From Calothrix sp. PCC 7103 (GTDB lineage: Bacteria > Cyanobacteriota > Cyanobacteriia > Cyanobacteriales > Nostocaceae), in NCBI RefSeq assembly GCF_000331305.1, contig NZ_KB217478.1:7466317-7530316 (forward strand): DNA of 64,000 bases, written 5' to 3'. This document shows positions 1 to 8,673 of the stretch, in pieces (the stretch's first letter is position 1; every line of letters starts with the position of its first letter). A program made the position numbers and the translations under genes. The notes beneath the pieces are model-generated. The model was not told the DNA's origin. It worked only from the letters and a program-made list of their open reading frames with translations, and searched no databases.

Positions 1-74
1 AAAAACCTAACACTTGTGTCATAATTTGTAACGTATATTTAAGATTCGCCTGTAAATTACCAGGCATCTGGGCT

Positions 75-461
75 ATGAGCGAACACGAAAATGAACCAGC
101 AGTTGACACAACGCCAGACGTTGATAAAAGTGCTGAAACTCCTGAAACTACGGAGTTAGACCGCTACGAATGTCGTTCCTGCGGCTACGTTTACGAACCT
201 GAAAAAGGAGACGATAAACGCGATATCCCTCCTGGAAGACCTTTTGATGAACTACCTTTAATTTGGCGTTGTCCTGTTTGCGGCGCCAAGAAAGCAGCTT
301 TTATCAGTATTGGCCCTGCTTCGAGCGCGTCAGGTTTCAAAGAAAACCTCGGTTATGGCTTAGGTGTTAATACATTAACCCCAACGCAAAAAAACCTTCT
401 GATTTTTGGTGGTCTAGCAGCAGCCTTTTTACTTTTTATGAGCCTGTATGGCTTGCAATAA
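75..461 (+). CDS. rubA: Membrane-anchored rubredoxin (RubA)
   Basis: This is a rubredoxin of oxygenic phototrophs, a small iron protein known to be needed for photosystem assembly in the thylakoid membrane. The 128 residues comprise an acidic, disordered N-terminus (1-30), a rubredoxin fold with two CxxC iron-binding knuckles (C33/C36 and C66/C69), a linker, and one C-terminal membrane helix (about 107-124). This layout, with the tail anchor, is characteristic of cyanobacterial RubA rather than free rubredoxin. It is the first gene of the conserved order rubA-ycf48-psbEFLJ, which supports the call. The ATG start has no strong Shine-Dalgarno sequence, which is common in cyanobacteria. Confidence 0.95.
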   Translation: MSEHENEPAVDTTPDVDKSAETPETTELDRYECRSCGYVYEPEKGDDKRDIPPGRPFDELPLIWRCPVCGAKKAAFISIGPASSASGFKENLGYGLGVNTLTPTQKNLLIFGGLAAAFLLFMSLYGLQ

Positions 462-465
462 CACA

Positions 466-495
466 TGTAGAGACGTTATTAATCACGTCTCTACA
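466..495. repeat. Inverted repeat between rubA and ycf48
   Basis: A perfect 11-bp inverted repeat, TGTAGAGACGT and its complement, is separated by 8 bases. A related but imperfect hairpin lies at 59781-59816. It could act as a weak terminator or RNA stem between rubA and ycf48, but there is no T-run. The type is common as a dispersed cyanobacterial repeat. Confidence 0.7.
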
Positions 496-538
496 CGGTT
501 TTAATTTGAACATTAACGAAATACATTCAACAATACTG

Positions 539-1567
539 ATGCTTTTAATTGCTAGATTTTGGCGACGAATATTGACGACCTTGGTAGTAATTCTGATTTG
601 CGTTGGTTGTAGCAGCGTTCCTGACACAGCATACAATCCTTGGTCTGTAATATCTGTGCCCACGGATGCAAAACTACTCGATGTTGGTTTTACCTCAGAT
701 AAGCAACATGGTTTTATAGTAGGTAGTAATTCTGCTGTTCTAGAAACTAAAGATGGTGGTAATACCTGGAACCCTGTTCCGCTTCAACTCGATAGCGAAA
801 ATTATCGTTTGACTTCCGTTAGCTTTTCTGGTAGTGAAGGCTGGATAGTTGGAGAGCCGGCTTTGATGCTACATACAACTGATGAAGGTCGCTCATGGTC
901 GCAAATTCCCCTTAGCGAAAAATTACCCGGTAGCCCAGTTAGCATTGTGGCACTAGGTGATAATAAAGCAGAAATGGCAACCAGTGTAGGCGGTATTTAT
1001 CAAACTTCAGATGCTGGCAAAAACTGGAAAGCTCAAGTTGCTGAAGCCGTTGGTTTTGTACGTAACATGAAGCGTTCACCAGATGGTAAATACGTAGCAG
1101 TATCCGCGAAAGGTAACTTCTACTCAACTTGGGAACCTGGACTAAACGCATGGGTTCCTCACAACCGTAACAGTTCACGTCGCGTCGAAAACATGGGCTT
1201 TACCTCAGATGGAAAGATGTGGATGATAGCGCGTGGTGGTCAGCTTCAGTTTTCTGACCCAGAAAAACCAGAAGAATGGCTCGAAGCTCAATATCCAGAA
1301 TTTTCTACCAGCTGGGGTTTACTCGACATGGCATATCGTACACCCGATGAAATTTGGGTTACTGGTGGTAGCGGTAACTTGCTACGCAGTGCCGATGGTG
1401 GTAAAACCTGGGAAAAAGACCGTGATGTCGAACAAATCCCCGCTAACTTGTTCAAAGTCGTTTTCTTCTCACAAGACCAAGGGTTTGTACTAGGAGACCG
1501 TGGTGGTTACTTACTTAAGTATCAACCTGATATCGCATCCAACACCAAATTGGCGCCTGCCGCATAA
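539..1567 (+). CDS. ycf48: Photosystem II assembly factor Ycf48 (HCF136)
   Basis: Ycf48 is a lumenal seven-bladed propeller lipoprotein that helps insert pD1 during PSII assembly and repair. The protein has a hydrophobic signal segment ending in a lipobox-like ICVGC-SS. Repeated blade motifs follow (ETKDGGNTW, HTTDEGRSW, QTSDAGKNW, RSADGGKTW), which are typical Ycf48 BNR-like blades, together with the conserved patch NRNSSRRVENMGF. An upstream in-frame TTG would add 11 residues. I prefer the ATG at 539 because it puts the signal peptide near the N-terminus, as in homologues. It sits directly upstream of psbE, the normal cyanobacterial arrangement. Confidence 0.95.
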   Translation: MLLIARFWRRILTTLVVILICVGCSSVPDTAYNPWSVISVPTDAKLLDVGFTSDKQHGFIVGSNSAVLETKDGGNTWNPVPLQLDSENYRLTSVSFSGSEGWIVGEPALMLHTTDEGRSWSQIPLSEKLPGSPVSIVALGDNKAEMATSVGGIYQTSDAGKNWKAQVAEAVGFVRNMKRSPDGKYVAVSAKGNFYSTWEPGLNAWVPHNRNSSRRVENMGFTSDGKMWMIARGGQLQFSDPEKPEEWLEAQYPEFSTSWGLLDMAYRTPDEIWVTGGSGNLLRSADGGKTWEKDRDVEQIPANLFKVVFFSQDQGFVLGDRGGYLLKYQPDIASNTKLAPAA

Positions 1568-1571
1568 TAAG

Positions 1572-1690
1572 TGCTGAGTAGATGCTGAGTGCTGAGTAAA
1601 GAAGCAGAGTTAGGAGTTAATAGTTAGAAGTTAAGAGTTAGGAGTCCCACTCAGCACTCAGCACTCAGTACTTAGCACTCAGAACTATTA
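1572..1690. repeat. AGTGCTGAGT short-repeat tract
   Basis: The ycf48-psbE gap begins with repeated GTGCTGAGT units, then short TTAGGAGTTA-like units, then the complementary CACTCAGCACTCAGCAC. The two halves could fold into a long imperfect hairpin. The same units recur at 15361-15420. The remainder of the gap up to psbE (1691-1902) holds the probable psbE promoter region, but no clear -35/-10 pair was identified. Confidence 0.75.
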
Positions 1691-1902
1691 CTGTAAATTT
1701 TTTTATGAGAAAAACGTTGCGACTTGTAACTCTTTCTAAACTTTGTAGGATAATAAACAAGTAGGATATGCGCTACATGATGTCGCGCGCTGCTAGTTTA
1801 ACTTCTACTTCGTCTCAAAATAGACGAGGTAATATCCACTGCTAAATGTGAGAAACTTTTAGCAGAGGGTTTTAAATGTTTCAGATTCATGTAGGAGAGC
1901 CA

Positions 1903-2151
1903 ATGTCAGGTACCACTGGAGAGCGTCCGTTTTCGGATATTATAACCAGCGTTCGTTACTGGGTAATTCACAGCATCACCATTCCAGCACTCTTTATTGC
2001 TGGTTGGCTATTTGTTAGCACCGGACTCGCGTATGATGTTTTTGGTACTCCCCGTCCAGATGAGTACTTTACTCAATCGCGACCTGAAGTACCAATCGTT
2101 AACAACCGTTTTGAAGCAAAACAACAAGTAGAAAAATATATTGGCAAGTAG
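1903..2151 (+). CDS. psbE: Cytochrome b559 alpha subunit (PsbE)
   Basis: PsbE binds the b559 haem together with PsbF in the photosystem II core. From [10 protein letters not shown] the protein is 82 residues, the normal family length. His23 in the segment [10 protein letters not shown] is the axial haem ligand, followed by one transmembrane helix and the conserved lumenal [11 protein letters not shown]. An in-frame ATG nine codons earlier exists. The start used here follows a strong AGGAGAG Shine-Dalgarno sequence and matches the conserved N-terminus. It is the first gene of the tight psbEFLJ operon. Confidence 0.97.
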   Translation: MSGTTGERPFSDIITSVRYWVIHSITIPALFIAGWLFVSTGLAYDVFGTPRPDEYFTQSRPEVPIVNNRFEAKQQVEKYIGK

Positions 2152-2160
2152 TATCAAACT

Positions 2161-2298
2161 ATGACTAGCGGTAATAACATAAACCAACCAATTCAGTATC
2201 CTATTTTTACGGTTCGCTGGCTGGCAGTTCACACTCTAGCTGTACCCACCGTTTTCTTTTTAGGTGCTATCGCATCAATGCAATTCATCCAACGATAG
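2161..2298 (+). CDS. psbF: Cytochrome b559 beta subunit (PsbF)
   Basis: This 45-residue single-helix protein provides the second haem ligand of cytochrome b559. His24 in [11 protein letters not shown] is the expected ligand, and the tail [13 protein letters not shown] is diagnostic. It starts nine bases after psbE ends. The gene is short and easily missed. Confidence 0.97.
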   Translation: MTSGNNINQPIQYPIFTVRWLAVHTLAVPTVFFLGAIASMQFIQR

Positions 2299-2335
2299 GA
2301 TTCAACGATTAGAACTTAAGGATACTAAGGATATT

Positions 2336-2455
2336 ATGGATCGTTCACCAAATCCAAATAATCAACCCGTTGAGCTAAACCGAACTTCTTTATACCTCGG
2401 ACTATTGCTCGTTTTCGTTCTGGGAATTCTATTCTCTAGTTACTTCTTTAACTAA
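2336..2455 (+). CDS. psbL: Photosystem II protein L (PsbL)
   Basis: PsbL is a 39-residue single-helix PSII subunit near the QA site and the dimer interface. The sequence has the conserved N-terminal [17 protein letters not shown] and the terminal SSYFFN. A longer reading frame opens at 2264 inside psbF, but the family length and the conserved start fix the ATG at 2336. It is third in the psbEFLJ operon. Confidence 0.96.
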   Translation: MDRSPNPNNQPVELNRTSLYLGLLLVFVLGILFSSYFFN

Positions 2456-2547
2456 GTAACTTTTGATTTGTTTCCATCATTGGTGTATATAACTTTACCA
2501 GTGATGATAATGTTAATTATTCTATTTTGTGAAGGGAGGAGAAAGCT

Positions 2548-2667
2548 GTGTCTGGAAGTGGGAGAATACCACTGTGGATTGTCGCTACAGTCGCAGGGTT
2601 AGGAGTAATTACTGTTGTAGGCATTTTCTTTTACGGCGCCTACGCTGGTCTTGGTTCTTCGATGTAA
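2548..2667 (+). CDS. psbJ: Photosystem II protein J (PsbJ), GTG start
   Basis: PsbJ is a 39-residue single-helix PSII subunit next to cytochrome b559. The translation begins with GTG, eight bases after a strong GGGAGGA ribosome binding site. It reads [17 protein letters not shown] then [13 protein letters not shown], the diagnostic PsbJ sequence. It is the last gene of the psbEFLJ operon and is followed by a strong terminator. Confidence 0.96.
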   Translation: MSGSGRIPLWIVATVAGLGVITVVGIFFYGAYAGLGSSM

Positions 2668-2696
2668 TCTAATAAGAACCGATTATATAAAAACAA

Positions 2697-2730
2697 AAAC
2701 CACCTGCTTATGATTGAGCAGGTGGTTTTA
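2697..2730 (+). terminator. Terminator of the psbEFLJ operon
   Basis: A perfect 12-bp stem (AAACCACCTGCT with its complement, 8-nt loop) ends in a short T-run. It lies 30 bases after psbJ and, read the other way, 58 bases beyond the stop of psaI. It may therefore serve both convergent transcripts. Confidence 0.85.
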
Positions 2731-2787
2731 ATTGTAATTAGTAAGTTGGCTTCATGAAGGAAATCCAACCCACCTTGCTACATGTAC

Positions 2788-2904
2788 TTACTCTTTAATG
2801 ACGTTCTCGTTTTCGGCGTATAGCGTCATAAAAATTATAGTTATAGCCGGAAAGATAAGACACGTTAAGGGAACCAAGATAGCGGGTAAAAATGATGCTG
2901 ACAT
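2788..2904 (-). CDS. psaI: Photosystem I subunit VIII (PsaI)
   Basis: This is a 38-residue single-helix protein. It begins MSASFLPAILVPL, continues through LIFPAITIIFMTLYAE and ends NENVIKE. The Pro spacing (FLPxxLVP then FPA), the single hydrophobic helix and the acidic tail after LYxE match PsaI, which stabilises PsaL and the PSI trimer or tetramer. It stands alone on the minus strand, convergent with psbEFLJ. Identification rests on this short pattern recalled from family members, so a profile search should confirm it. The second half of the helix is less typical than in most PsaI. Confidence 0.75.
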   Translation of the reverse strand: MSASFLPAILVPLTCLIFPAITIIFMTLYAENENVIKE

Positions 2905-3005
2905 AGTAAAGATTCCTGTCAAACTAAACTACGAATCACAATTGAGCTTACTCTAATTTCAAGCAGTTTTTACAAATTCTCAAGATTTTTAACATCTTAC
3001 TTAAA

Positions 3006-5660
3006 CTAAATCCCTAATAGCTCATCAAACTGCAAAACTGGCAAGTCGGGTGGAACAACTGTACGTTGAAGACTAACTTTATCGCTTTCCAATTGCGTTA
3101 CTATGTCTAACGAAACAGCTTCTATACGTATTTCTACGCAGCCAAATGGAATATTTAATTCGGTTATTACTTCCATTCCTGACTCAGACGAATTTGGTAG
3201 TAAGTCTGTTAATATGTGTGGACCTTCTAATAACCATCTTGTTTGGCAGTCCTCTACCCATAATTTTATACCCGTATTCGGACGTATTTCTTTTAATAAG
3301 ATTCTGACTCGAATCGTATTACCAGAAATTAGTTCCTTGGCTGGTATATTAATTTGAGGTACTGGTAATACTTCAATGTCTTCAAGGCTGAATGGTAAAG
3401 AAGACAACATTTCAGCTACTGATGCTTCTGGCACCAAAGTTTCGTTTAACTCTAATTGAGTATTCTCACCACTTTCTTCTATATCATCAACTACTATTTC
3501 TTGCGCTATCCAAGTAGATGCTATTTTGATTTCTTCTGTTTTTTCTGGAATGCGCTCTACTTCCTCTATACCTGTATCTGCCTCACTATATATTATGCTT
3601 TGTGTTTCTTCGGTGCCTTCTAAACACTCTCGTTCAATACTGCTACTTTCATCCTCCCCTCTTTGATTTTCTGTACAGTTTTGTGTACTAGTAAGATTAG
3701 GCACATTTTGAGGCGCCATCGAAGTAGGATAATTTTGATACTCTAAATTAATATCTTCAGATGTAGAGTAACCTTGACTTTGCATCCATTTTTTAATTAA
3801 CGGAGATACATAAGGTCTATTCGCCATTTGAGCGTTATATGGAAAAGTCGATGTTCGTAACGGCTCCGAGTTTTGTTCTGTATAATTATGATGTTGATTA
3901 CTTACAGCGGCATTATCTGTAATAGCATGGTTTGTTGTTTCTGGAACATCAACATCTACCTCCATTGTGTCAGTCTTACTGCCCAGAGTCTCATGCTTAA
4001 GATTTCCTAGCTCTATATTTTCTAGCTCTATATTTTCCAGTTCAAGATTTTCTAGCTCTATATTTTGTACTTCTAGATTATCTTGTTGAAGAGTGTCTTC
4101 AACAAGGATGTTACTTGCTGCTTCATCTTGAATGGGTAATTGTCTTTTTCTGAGAAACGGGAAAGTAGAACTAGCAATATTAGATGCTAATGCACCATAA
4201 CTTTCGGAGTCAGATAATTGAGATGCTTCTACTTCCTCATGTTTTGTTTTGTAATCATCGACACGTAGAGGTAAAGCACGTTTGGGAGATGGTTGTGTAA
4301 CTAACGGTGTAAATTGTCCTCTGGCTGTTTTTGCCAAATTGAAAAGTTCTAAATCTATTGATACTGTCTTTTCGGGTTCTGGAGTTAGCTGTGGTTGTGC
4401 CACATCTAGCATATCAGGTTCGCTGGGTTTTGCAGTTGCTGCATAGGCTAACAACTCGCTAACATCTGCTGTAACAATAAAAGACTGACTTGCAAGTAAT
4501 GTTGCATCTCCCACACTTGACAAGGCGCCAAATAAATAAATATCTGCCAAAATTAACTTAGATTCGCAACTAGCAGGAATTTCTACAGAGAAATCAAAAC
4601 CAAAAGGTAATAGTCTTTCTCCTATTGATTTTTGTTGCTGAACTAAAACTTCTAACCCAAGAGGAGAACGTAACTCAACACGCAACTCGCCGGCACCAAC
4701 ACTTTCAAAATCAGAAGTATCATCTTTATGTGATGAACCATCATCTCGTAACTTGACTCGTCCACGTATAGTTAATGAACGTCCCCATTGCGTTACATAA
4801 CTTTGTTCATCAAGACACAAAAGCAACGGTAACGGTTGTTCTAACTGCAAAGACTCAGAATTTTCTTCGTCTAATAAAGAGTCATTGTTTGGAAGCGCTA
4901 GCTCAATTAGGTTTTGCAATATTTGTTCTGCTGTATCACCTCTCACCCATACCGGGTTAACAGGTTGATCTACAATTGTTTCTATTTCGCTGTTACGAAC
5001 TGATAAAACAAGACTGTTTATACTTAAGCCAACTGGCTCATCAACAATTACATCTATATTGTCTGTGTCATCCGTGTTATCTATCTTAACCGTGTCATCC
5101 GTGTTATCTATCTTAACAGTGTCATCCGTATAATCCGTGTTCGTATTTTCTACATCAACATTGCAGGGTTCTTCCTCAAATGGAATATCACCTAACTTCA
5201 ATTCGTCAATTGCGACTTCTCTTGAAAAACTAGGGGGAGCAGGAGGAATAGGAAGGTTAGAGACAACGTAACCCTCTGTATTATTACCAGGAGTAATTTC
5301 GGTTGTGGCAATGAGCGGCAAAACTTGTAAACGAAGATTATGCTGCCATGAGTTACCAAACATATCAGACATTAAATCGCCTGAACAGCGAACTTCCCAT
5401 ACTCCAGGGGTAAAGTCGGTAAAAGGCATTACCGCTGCTAAACCTTCTGAGTTTGTACGACGTAATCGCTTATGAATTCGGCGCCTGGGTGGTATTTCGG
5501 AGGGAGATTGATAAATAACCCTAACTTCTACATCAGTATTTACACTGTCAGAACTCGCGACTATCCGATATCGACCTTCAACGATTTCTGCATAAGCAGA
5601 TTCTAAGGGCTGCCAAGCGCGCTCGCCCTGCTTTTGTATAAGAAATTGCCACTGTTCCAT
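3006..5660 (-). CDS. Large conserved cyanobacterial protein of unknown function
   Basis: I do not recognise a named family. The 884 residues start MEQWQFLIQKQGERAWQPLE and have an ordered N-terminal part (about 1-125) with beta-rich segments. A second ordered block (about 270-410) reads like an immunoglobulin-type fold (LLLCLDEQSYVTQWGRSLTIRG), and a third is at the C-terminus (about 770-884, ISGNTIRVRILLKEIRPNTGIKLWVEDCQTRWLLEGP). Acidic low-complexity linkers with internal repeats (DNTDDTVKI three times; NIELEN-type units) separate them. There is no signal peptide or membrane helix. Strand and spacing show it is not part of the psb operon. Confidence 0.8.
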   Translation of the reverse strand: MEQWQFLIQKQGERAWQPLESAYAEIVEGRYRIVASSDSVNTDVEVRVIYQSPSEIPPRRRIHKRLRRTNSEGLAAVMPFTDFTPGVWEVRCSGDLMSDMFGNSWQHNLRLQVLPLIATTEITPGNNTEGYVVSNLPIPPAPPSFSREVAIDELKLGDIPFEEEPCNVDVENTNTDYTDDTVKIDNTDDTVKIDNTDDTDNIDVIVDEPVGLSINSLVLSVRNSEIETIVDQPVNPVWVRGDTAEQILQNLIELALPNNDSLLDEENSESLQLEQPLPLLLCLDEQSYVTQWGRSLTIRGRVKLRDDGSSHKDDTSDFESVGAGELRVELRSPLGLEVLVQQQKSIGERLLPFGFDFSVEIPASCESKLILADIYLFGALSSVGDATLLASQSFIVTADVSELLAYAATAKPSEPDMLDVAQPQLTPEPEKTVSIDLELFNLAKTARGQFTPLVTQPSPKRALPLRVDDYKTKHEEVEASQLSDSESYGALASNIASSTFPFLRKRQLPIQDEAASNILVEDTLQQDNLEVQNIELENLELENIELENIELGNLKHETLGSKTDTMEVDVDVPETTNHAITDNAAVSNQHHNYTEQNSEPLRTSTFPYNAQMANRPYVSPLIKKWMQSQGYSTSEDINLEYQNYPTSMAPQNVPNLTSTQNCTENQRGEDESSSIERECLEGTEETQSIIYSEADTGIEEVERIPEKTEEIKIASTWIAQEIVVDDIEESGENTQLELNETLVPEASVAEMLSSLPFSLEDIEVLPVPQINIPAKELISGNTIRVRILLKEIRPNTGIKLWVEDCQTRWLLEGPHILTDLLPNSSESGMEVITELNIPFGCVEIRIEAVSLDIVTQLESDKVSLQRTVVPPDLPVLQFDELLGI

Positions 5661-5918
5661 CGTTTGTGATGTTAAAACCTAAAGCCAAGAGTAATAATTG
5701 CATTTCCTTGCTTGTCAGTTTACCTCAGCAATTACTAATTGCATCACATATTCTGTTGTTTTTATTGAAACATCATCTTTTTACCCAAACAACGCAATAC
5801 TTAGGTATGATAGGTTACATTTTTAGCTAAAAACAAAAAAAACGGGCAGAGACAAACTCAACCCAACTTGAACGTGATATCTTTCACCTATTTGAATTTG
5901 CTGCTCTCTAAGTACAAT

Positions 5919-6176
5919 TTAAGATGCGTAACGATTTTGATAGTAAGCCAAGATTTTCTCGACTAGTGTACTGTTTTCAACTGGTAAGTCAGGTGCCTTA
6001 CGAAGTTGTAAACATTCAACTTGGCTTTGGTTGTAGTCAAATGCTTTTGAAGATTGAGTAATTATTTCAACTTCTATACCTTCAACTTGGCGCAGATGAG
6101 CCGCTATTTCGCGATACACCGCTAAAGGTAGTCCAGCAAATTCAACTTTTTCACACGTTACGTTGTGGATGTGCAT
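5919..6176 (-). CDS. Conserved cyanobacterial 85-residue protein
   Basis: This small protein of unknown function starts MHIHNVTCEKVEFAGLPLAV and has predicted helix-strand alternation, with no signal peptide or membrane segment. It begins two bases after the stop of the upstream lipoprotein gene on the same strand, so the two are almost certainly co-transcribed and probably translationally coupled. I cannot assign a function. Confidence 0.75.
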   Translation of the reverse strand: MHIHNVTCEKVEFAGLPLAVYREIAAHLRQVEGIEVEIITQSSKAFDYNQSQVECLQLRKAPDLPVENSTLVEKILAYYQNRYAS

Positions 6177-6178
6177 TT

Positions 6179-7090
6179 TTACGAAGCTCCGGTTGGAACA
6201 GTGTTTGGTGCTGGAGGTGCGCTGTCAGCAGATGCTGTTGTTGCTGGCGCCGTTGCTCCTTCTCCTACCATTCTCGCAACTTCGATGCCAAATTGTTCAA
6301 AAATTACTACTGGCTCTGAGCCTTCGTTCATTTCAATCCGTTTTACAAATAGTCCGCTAGAAAGTCTATCACCAGCTTGAACATAGCGACTGGTTGGCTC
6401 ACTCGGTACTTTAATAATGGCTTGAGGTTCGCTACCCACAAGCACTACACCTGTAACTGCAACTGCTCGCGCTAGTTCTGGTTGTGGTGTCGGTGGAAGT
6501 ACTGATACCAGCGAAGGATTTGGAACTACCTGTGGCATTACTCTGGGTAAAACTGGCGTAAAACCACGACCACGAGTCATTGGGGGTGGCAGTTTCGCGA
6601 TGACTCTACGATTCATTGAAACAATAGGCGGCTGAGTTCTTGCTGAAATTACCGAACTTCTACGTCTTATGTTACTTTCAGCCACACTCGAAACTCTTGT
6701 CGGTAAAGTCGGTAACACTGGTAACACTCTTCTAAAGCTTGGCACCGATGTTGTTGGCATAATTGGAATTGAAGGAGCAACAATTTGTGCAAATGGGTCA
6801 GGACGACCTCTAGCTATATCGATTGCTCTTTGAGTTGAGTTTGTCGGTTGAATTAAATTTGGTGTTGCCACAGTCGCTACTGTAGTTACCTGTGGTTTAC
6901 CAGGTACAACTGGGTTACTGAACGGTTGAGCCAATTGTGTTGATGCTGGAACTGGAGTTGCGGCAGGAGTAGCAGCAGCTGTAGGAGTAGGAGCAGCTGC
7001 TTGTTCCCCTCCCTCTGATGAACACCCTGCGATTGTAAGAATTGCAATAGCTGCAACTGCAATTTTTGAATATCTGCCCATTAGTGTCAA
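6179..7090 (-). CDS. Pro/Ala-rich lipoprotein with PilP/PulC-like C-terminal domain
   Basis: A signal peptide ends in a clear lipobox (TIAGC-SS, Cys about residue 23). A long Pro/Ala/Thr-rich linker follows, then a basic patch (RRVLPVLPTLPTRVSSV, RRRSSV), then a compact C-terminal beta domain (about 205-275: VTGVVLVGSEPQAIIKVPSEPTSR then QAGDRLSSGLFVKRIE). The last part resembles the HR/PilP/PulC domain of pilus and secretion inner-membrane proteins (GVVLxGxxxxAIIxxxxxxxxVxxGxxL). That is inference from pattern, not a search. It is the first gene of a two-gene unit with the 85-residue protein. Confidence 0.75.
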   Translation of the reverse strand: MTLMGRYSKIAVAAIAILTIAGCSSEGGEQAAAPTPTAAATPAATPVPASTQLAQPFSNPVVPGKPQVTTVATVATPNLIQPTNSTQRAIDIARGRPDPFAQIVAPSIPIMPTTSVPSFRRVLPVLPTLPTRVSSVAESNIRRRSSVISARTQPPIVSMNRRVIAKLPPPMTRGRGFTPVLPRVMPQVVPNPSLVSVLPPTPQPELARAVAVTGVVLVGSEPQAIIKVPSEPTSRYVQAGDRLSSGLFVKRIEMNEGSEPVVIFEQFGIEVARMVGEGATAPATTASADSAPPAPNTVPTGAS

Positions 7091-7290
7091 AAGCCATTGG
7101 AAACAAATTTAACGAAATCAACTAGAAACAGAAACATGGTTTCTACGCAAAATCTTTGTTGTTATTACAAGATATGAATAATAAACCAGGTTTCTAAGGT
7201 GAAATCTCATTCCGTTATAACCTAACTTTAAATAATTCAGTAGTCCTAAATATCACGAATATGATAAGTGATAATACGTATTTTTATTAA

Positions 7291-7368
7291 AGAGCAAGGC
7301 GGGTTTACCTAGTATTTACTTAGCTCATACTTGTTAAACTCTTAGGTAAACTTCGACCGCCTTACTCT
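7291..7368 (-). terminator. Long inverted repeat at the sigF 3' end
   Basis: The arms AGAGCAAGGCGGGTTTACCTA and TAGGTAAAC plus CCGCCTTACTCT pair over about 20 bp, with a 5-nt bulge and a loop of about 31 nt. The right arm includes the sigF stop codon. Read on the minus strand it is followed by a T-rich tail, so it plausibly terminates sigF. Confidence 0.65.
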
Positions 7369-8156
7369 ACACCCATTAACGTTTTTAGCGAATCTAATCC
7401 TTTTTTAACTCGACGAGAAACCGTAACAACACTAATTCCCATGCGTTCAGCAACTTCTTTCTGTGTCAAATCATGTAAAAACACAAATTCTAGAACTTCA
7501 CGAGTGCGTTGTTCTAATTGAAGCAGTGCTTGTTGTAAACGGATTTGGTCTTCTTGTGCAAGTTGAAAACTGCGGTAGTTGCTATCAGGTACCAATTCGC
7601 CCAAGTTCGCGGCACCTTCTTCACCGTCTTGTACTGGTACATCTAAACTTAAAGGTGCCCGATTCGCCCAAGCAAGCTTAATTTCTTGCCATTCTTCAGT
7701 CGAAATATCAAGGGCTGCTGCTATTTCAGCATCCGTTGGTTGGCGATTATATTTCTCACGTAATGAACGCGACACTCCTATTGCTTGCTGCTGAATAGCT
7801 AGCCAGCGACGAGGAATTCTAACGGTAACACCTTTGTCACGTAAATAGTGCTGAATTTCACCGCGAATATAAGGAATTGCAAATGAACTAAAAGCATGAC
7901 CTTTAGATATTTCAAACCTTTCAATCGCACGGATTAGCCCTAAACAACCTACTTGGAGCAAATCCTCGTAGCTTTCTTGGCACTGATTAATCCAGTAGTG
8001 AGCTTCTCTTCTGACTAGTCCAAAGTTCAGTTTTACCAGTTGATTACGAATGTCAGCACTTTTGTCTCGCTGATAGGAGCGCAACAACTGCCAGACTTCT
8101 TGCTTAAGTTCGTTGGAGTTTGTTGTAACTAAGGTAGGCATTGGCACCGCGTTCAT
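7362..8156 (-). CDS. sigF: RNA polymerase sigma factor SigF (group 3)
   Basis: A group 3 sigma factor of the SigB/F/G type, which in cyanobacteria controls motility, pili and some stress genes. Sigma region 2 lies at about residues 40-115 (LVKLNFGLVRREAHYW, EDLLQVGCLGLIRAIERF, FSSFAIPYIRGEIQHYLRD). Region 3 follows (VRIPRRWLAIQQQAIGV), and region 4 carries the HTH (LTQKEVAERMGISVVTVSRR). The 260-odd residue length and the sequence RDKGVTVRIPRRW favour SigF over the group 1/2 factors. A TTG start five codons earlier is also open, and ATG at 8141 is another candidate. None has a strong ribosome binding site. Confidence 0.93.
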   Translation of the reverse strand: MNAVPMPTLVTTNSNELKQEVWQLLRSYQRDKSADIRNQLVKLNFGLVRREAHYWINQCQESYEDLLQVGCLGLIRAIERFEISKGHAFSSFAIPYIRGEIQHYLRDKGVTVRIPRRWLAIQQQAIGVSRSLREKYNRQPTDAEIAAALDISTEEWQEIKLAWANRAPLSLDVPVQDGEEGAANLGELVPDSNYRSFQLAQEDQIRLQQALLQLEQRTREVLEFVFLHDLTQKEVAERMGISVVTVSRRVKKGLDSLKTLMGVE

Positions 8157-8171
8157 TATTTGGTTTATCAA

Positions 8172-8673
8172 ACAACATCAAGCTTGGTGTCGCACTCTCC
8201 AAGAGTCAAAATTGCTACTATTGGCAATCTAGCTATATTTGAGTCAACAACCTGCTTGAATATTTTTGGTTAATTTTTTTTATTAGACTTCGACAGCTAT
8301 AGATTGAAGAAGTACATAGCGCCAAGATATAAAATTTGTTACTGAAACAGGAACCGAGATAGTACTTAATTTGTGCTGTGGATGCCTGAGAAAAGCATCT
8401 GTATGTAAACCGATAATAATCAATAAATGTTTCTAATATTAAAAATTTTTTATCAAGAGAAATACTGAGTTTGTGAGAATTTGTTGATACCCACTTTAAA
8501 TTGAATTCACACAAATATATTATTTCTTCACAAAATAATTGAATATTTATGCCCTCCTGTGGAACAGGCATAGAAACCCTGTATCCCCAAAACAACAGGC
8601 GCCTGACATAAAGCACAGGCGCCTGACATAAAATCACAGGCAAGGATGCCTGTGCCACAATACCATGAATTAT
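8172..8673. repeat. sigF-psbO gap with CAGGCGCCTG repeats
   Basis: About 500 bp without a convincing gene; an open frame across it has no family resemblance. At 8594-8632 a 19-bp unit containing the palindrome CAGGCGCCTG is repeated twice in tandem. A perfect 8-bp hairpin (CACAGGCA / TGCCTGTG, 4-nt loop) follows at 8635-8654, 20 bases beyond the psbO stop, and probably terminates psbO. The sigF promoter should lie near 8160-8260, but no clear motif was identified. Confidence 0.6.

Noticed and set aside
6163-6380. Plus-strand frames opposite the lipoprotein gene
   Set aside because: Shadow frames of the Pro/Ala-rich C-terminus on the other strand.
8233-8658. 141-codon minus-strand frame between sigF and psbO
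   Set aside because: It runs through palindromic repeats and the psbO terminator and has the Cys/Ser/Tyr-rich look of a non-coding frame.
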